This document shows positions 63,260-63,505 of a DNA stretch of 63,505 bases, one piece after another. The stretch's first letter is position 1, and the number at the start of each line of letters is the position of its first letter. The stretch is from an uncultured Gemmiger sp. GTDB lineage: Bacteria; Bacillota; Clostridia; Oscillospirales; Ruminococcaceae. The notes beneath the pieces were generated by a model, which was not told the DNA's origin, ran no database searches, and saw only the letters and a program-made list of their open reading frames with translations. The stretch lies in the NCBI GenBank assembly GCA_944388145.1, contig CALXHQ010000012.1:1-63505 (forward strand), written 5' to 3'. The translations under genes were made by a program, and so were the position numbers.

Positions 63260-63505
63260 CCGGGCTGTTCTTTCTCTGCCTGGCTGGGTTTTGGGTGTTG
63301 CTTTTTCTATTCGGCGGTGGCAGGCGTTTTTTTCTCTGCCTGGCTGGGTTTTGGGTGTTGCTTTTTCTATTCGGCGGTGGCGGGCGTTTTTTTCTCTGCC
63401 TGGCTGGGTTTTAGGTGTTGCTTTTTCCATTCGGCGGTGGCAGGCGTTTTTTTCTCTGCCTGGCTGGGTTTTAGGTGTTGCTTTTTCCATTCGGCGGTGG
63501 CAGGC
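63260..63505 (-). repeat. 60-bp minisatellite related to the MH terminal module
   Basis: Four copies of a 60-base unit run without spacers to the window edge (about 63267-63505), with few differences between copies. Read on the minus strand each unit has ACCGCCG, a GGAAAAAG box, then AACCCAGCCAGGCAGAG and an A run, the same order as the terminal module of the MH repeats (ACCGCCG, CGGTAAAAG, CCCCGCCAGGCCGAG, A run). The minus frame stays open because 60 is a multiple of 3, giving a 20-residue repeat, but I do not consider it coding. Confidence 0.8.

Noticed and set aside
63002-63490. Minus-strand ORF with four 20-residue repeats
   Set aside because: The period is a multiple of three, so the minisatellite stays open by default; it also covers the nifJ promoter and resembles the non-coding MH modules.
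63260-63505. CRISPR array
   Set aside because: Units follow each other directly with no unique spacers, and there are no cas genes.

Overview
The window looks like a chromosomal segment of a GC-rich, anaerobic, Gram-positive gut bacterium of the Faecalibacterium / Subdoligranulum / Gemmiger type (Oscillospiraceae). This is inference from gene content: ferredoxin, pyruvate:ferredoxin oxidoreductase (nifJ), NfnAB, a clostridial three-gene glycerol-3-phosphate dehydrogenase set, sigma-A-type promoters and Firmicutes-style darA-holB-ricT. Several genes usually found near the replication origin (mnmE, mnmG, rsmG, noc, parA, parB, two parS palindromes, darA-holB-ricT) suggest an origin-proximal location, although dnaA is not present.

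Layout. 1-2.35 kb: end of a mobile element with a TnpW-like protein and a large serine recombinase. 2.4-11.1 kb: lipoprotein, glpK-glpP, a membrane alpha/beta hydrolase, and a three-gene FAD/NAD oxidoreductase operon; glpP, the hydrolase and the oxidoreductase operon all have a terminator in their 5' leader. 11.2-15.5 kb: MIF-type tautomerase, rhomboid-like membrane protein, darA-holB-ricT, ferredoxin. 15.6-22.8 kb (minus): a phospho-signalling operon of PP2C phosphatase, FHA-ABC ATPase, ABC permease, receptor Ser/Thr kinase and lipoprotein. 23.1-33.3 kb (minus): a hypothetical gene and a complete arginine pathway argG-H-C-J-B-D-F behind ArgR-type operators. 33.8-44.6 kb (plus): corA, malQ, a degenerate GGDEF protein, a GH115-like enzyme, sigma factor plus membrane partner, LytTR response regulator plus GHKL kinase. 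44.7-47.0 kb: nfnAB. 47.3-54.3 kb: mnmE, mnmG, rsmG, noc. 54.4-57.8 kb (minus): serS, parB, parA. 58.1-59.2 kb: D-Ala-D-Ala carboxypeptidase. 59.3-62.8 kb (minus): nifJ.

The most striking feature is a dispersed non-coding repeat family (called here the multi-hairpin or MH repeat) in the gaps of the arg cluster (26.0, 28.3-29.1 and 31.7-31.9 kb) and of the mnmE-mnmG-rsmG cluster (48.7-49.4 and 51.3-52.1 kb). A related 60-bp minisatellite fills the right end (63.26-63.5 kb). Full-length copies of about 0.7 kb consist of a non-symmetric middle flanked by inverted arms. Each arm carries three or four short hairpins and ends in one or two copies of a roughly 57-bp module. Copies differ by paired substitutions that preserve base pairing, which argues for a selected RNA or single-stranded DNA fold. 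No transposase is encoded, so a MITE-like or structured-RNA repeat is the best current description.

How the parts fit: NifJ, ferredoxin and NfnAB form a redox hub (pyruvate oxidation, reduced ferredoxin, NADPH). GlpK plus the oxidoreductases feed glycerol into glycolysis. The arg cluster is a full glutamate-to-arginine route apart from the first acetylation, which ArgJ can supply by recycling. ParAB, Noc and parS handle chromosome segregation. No tRNA, rRNA or CRISPR array was seen.
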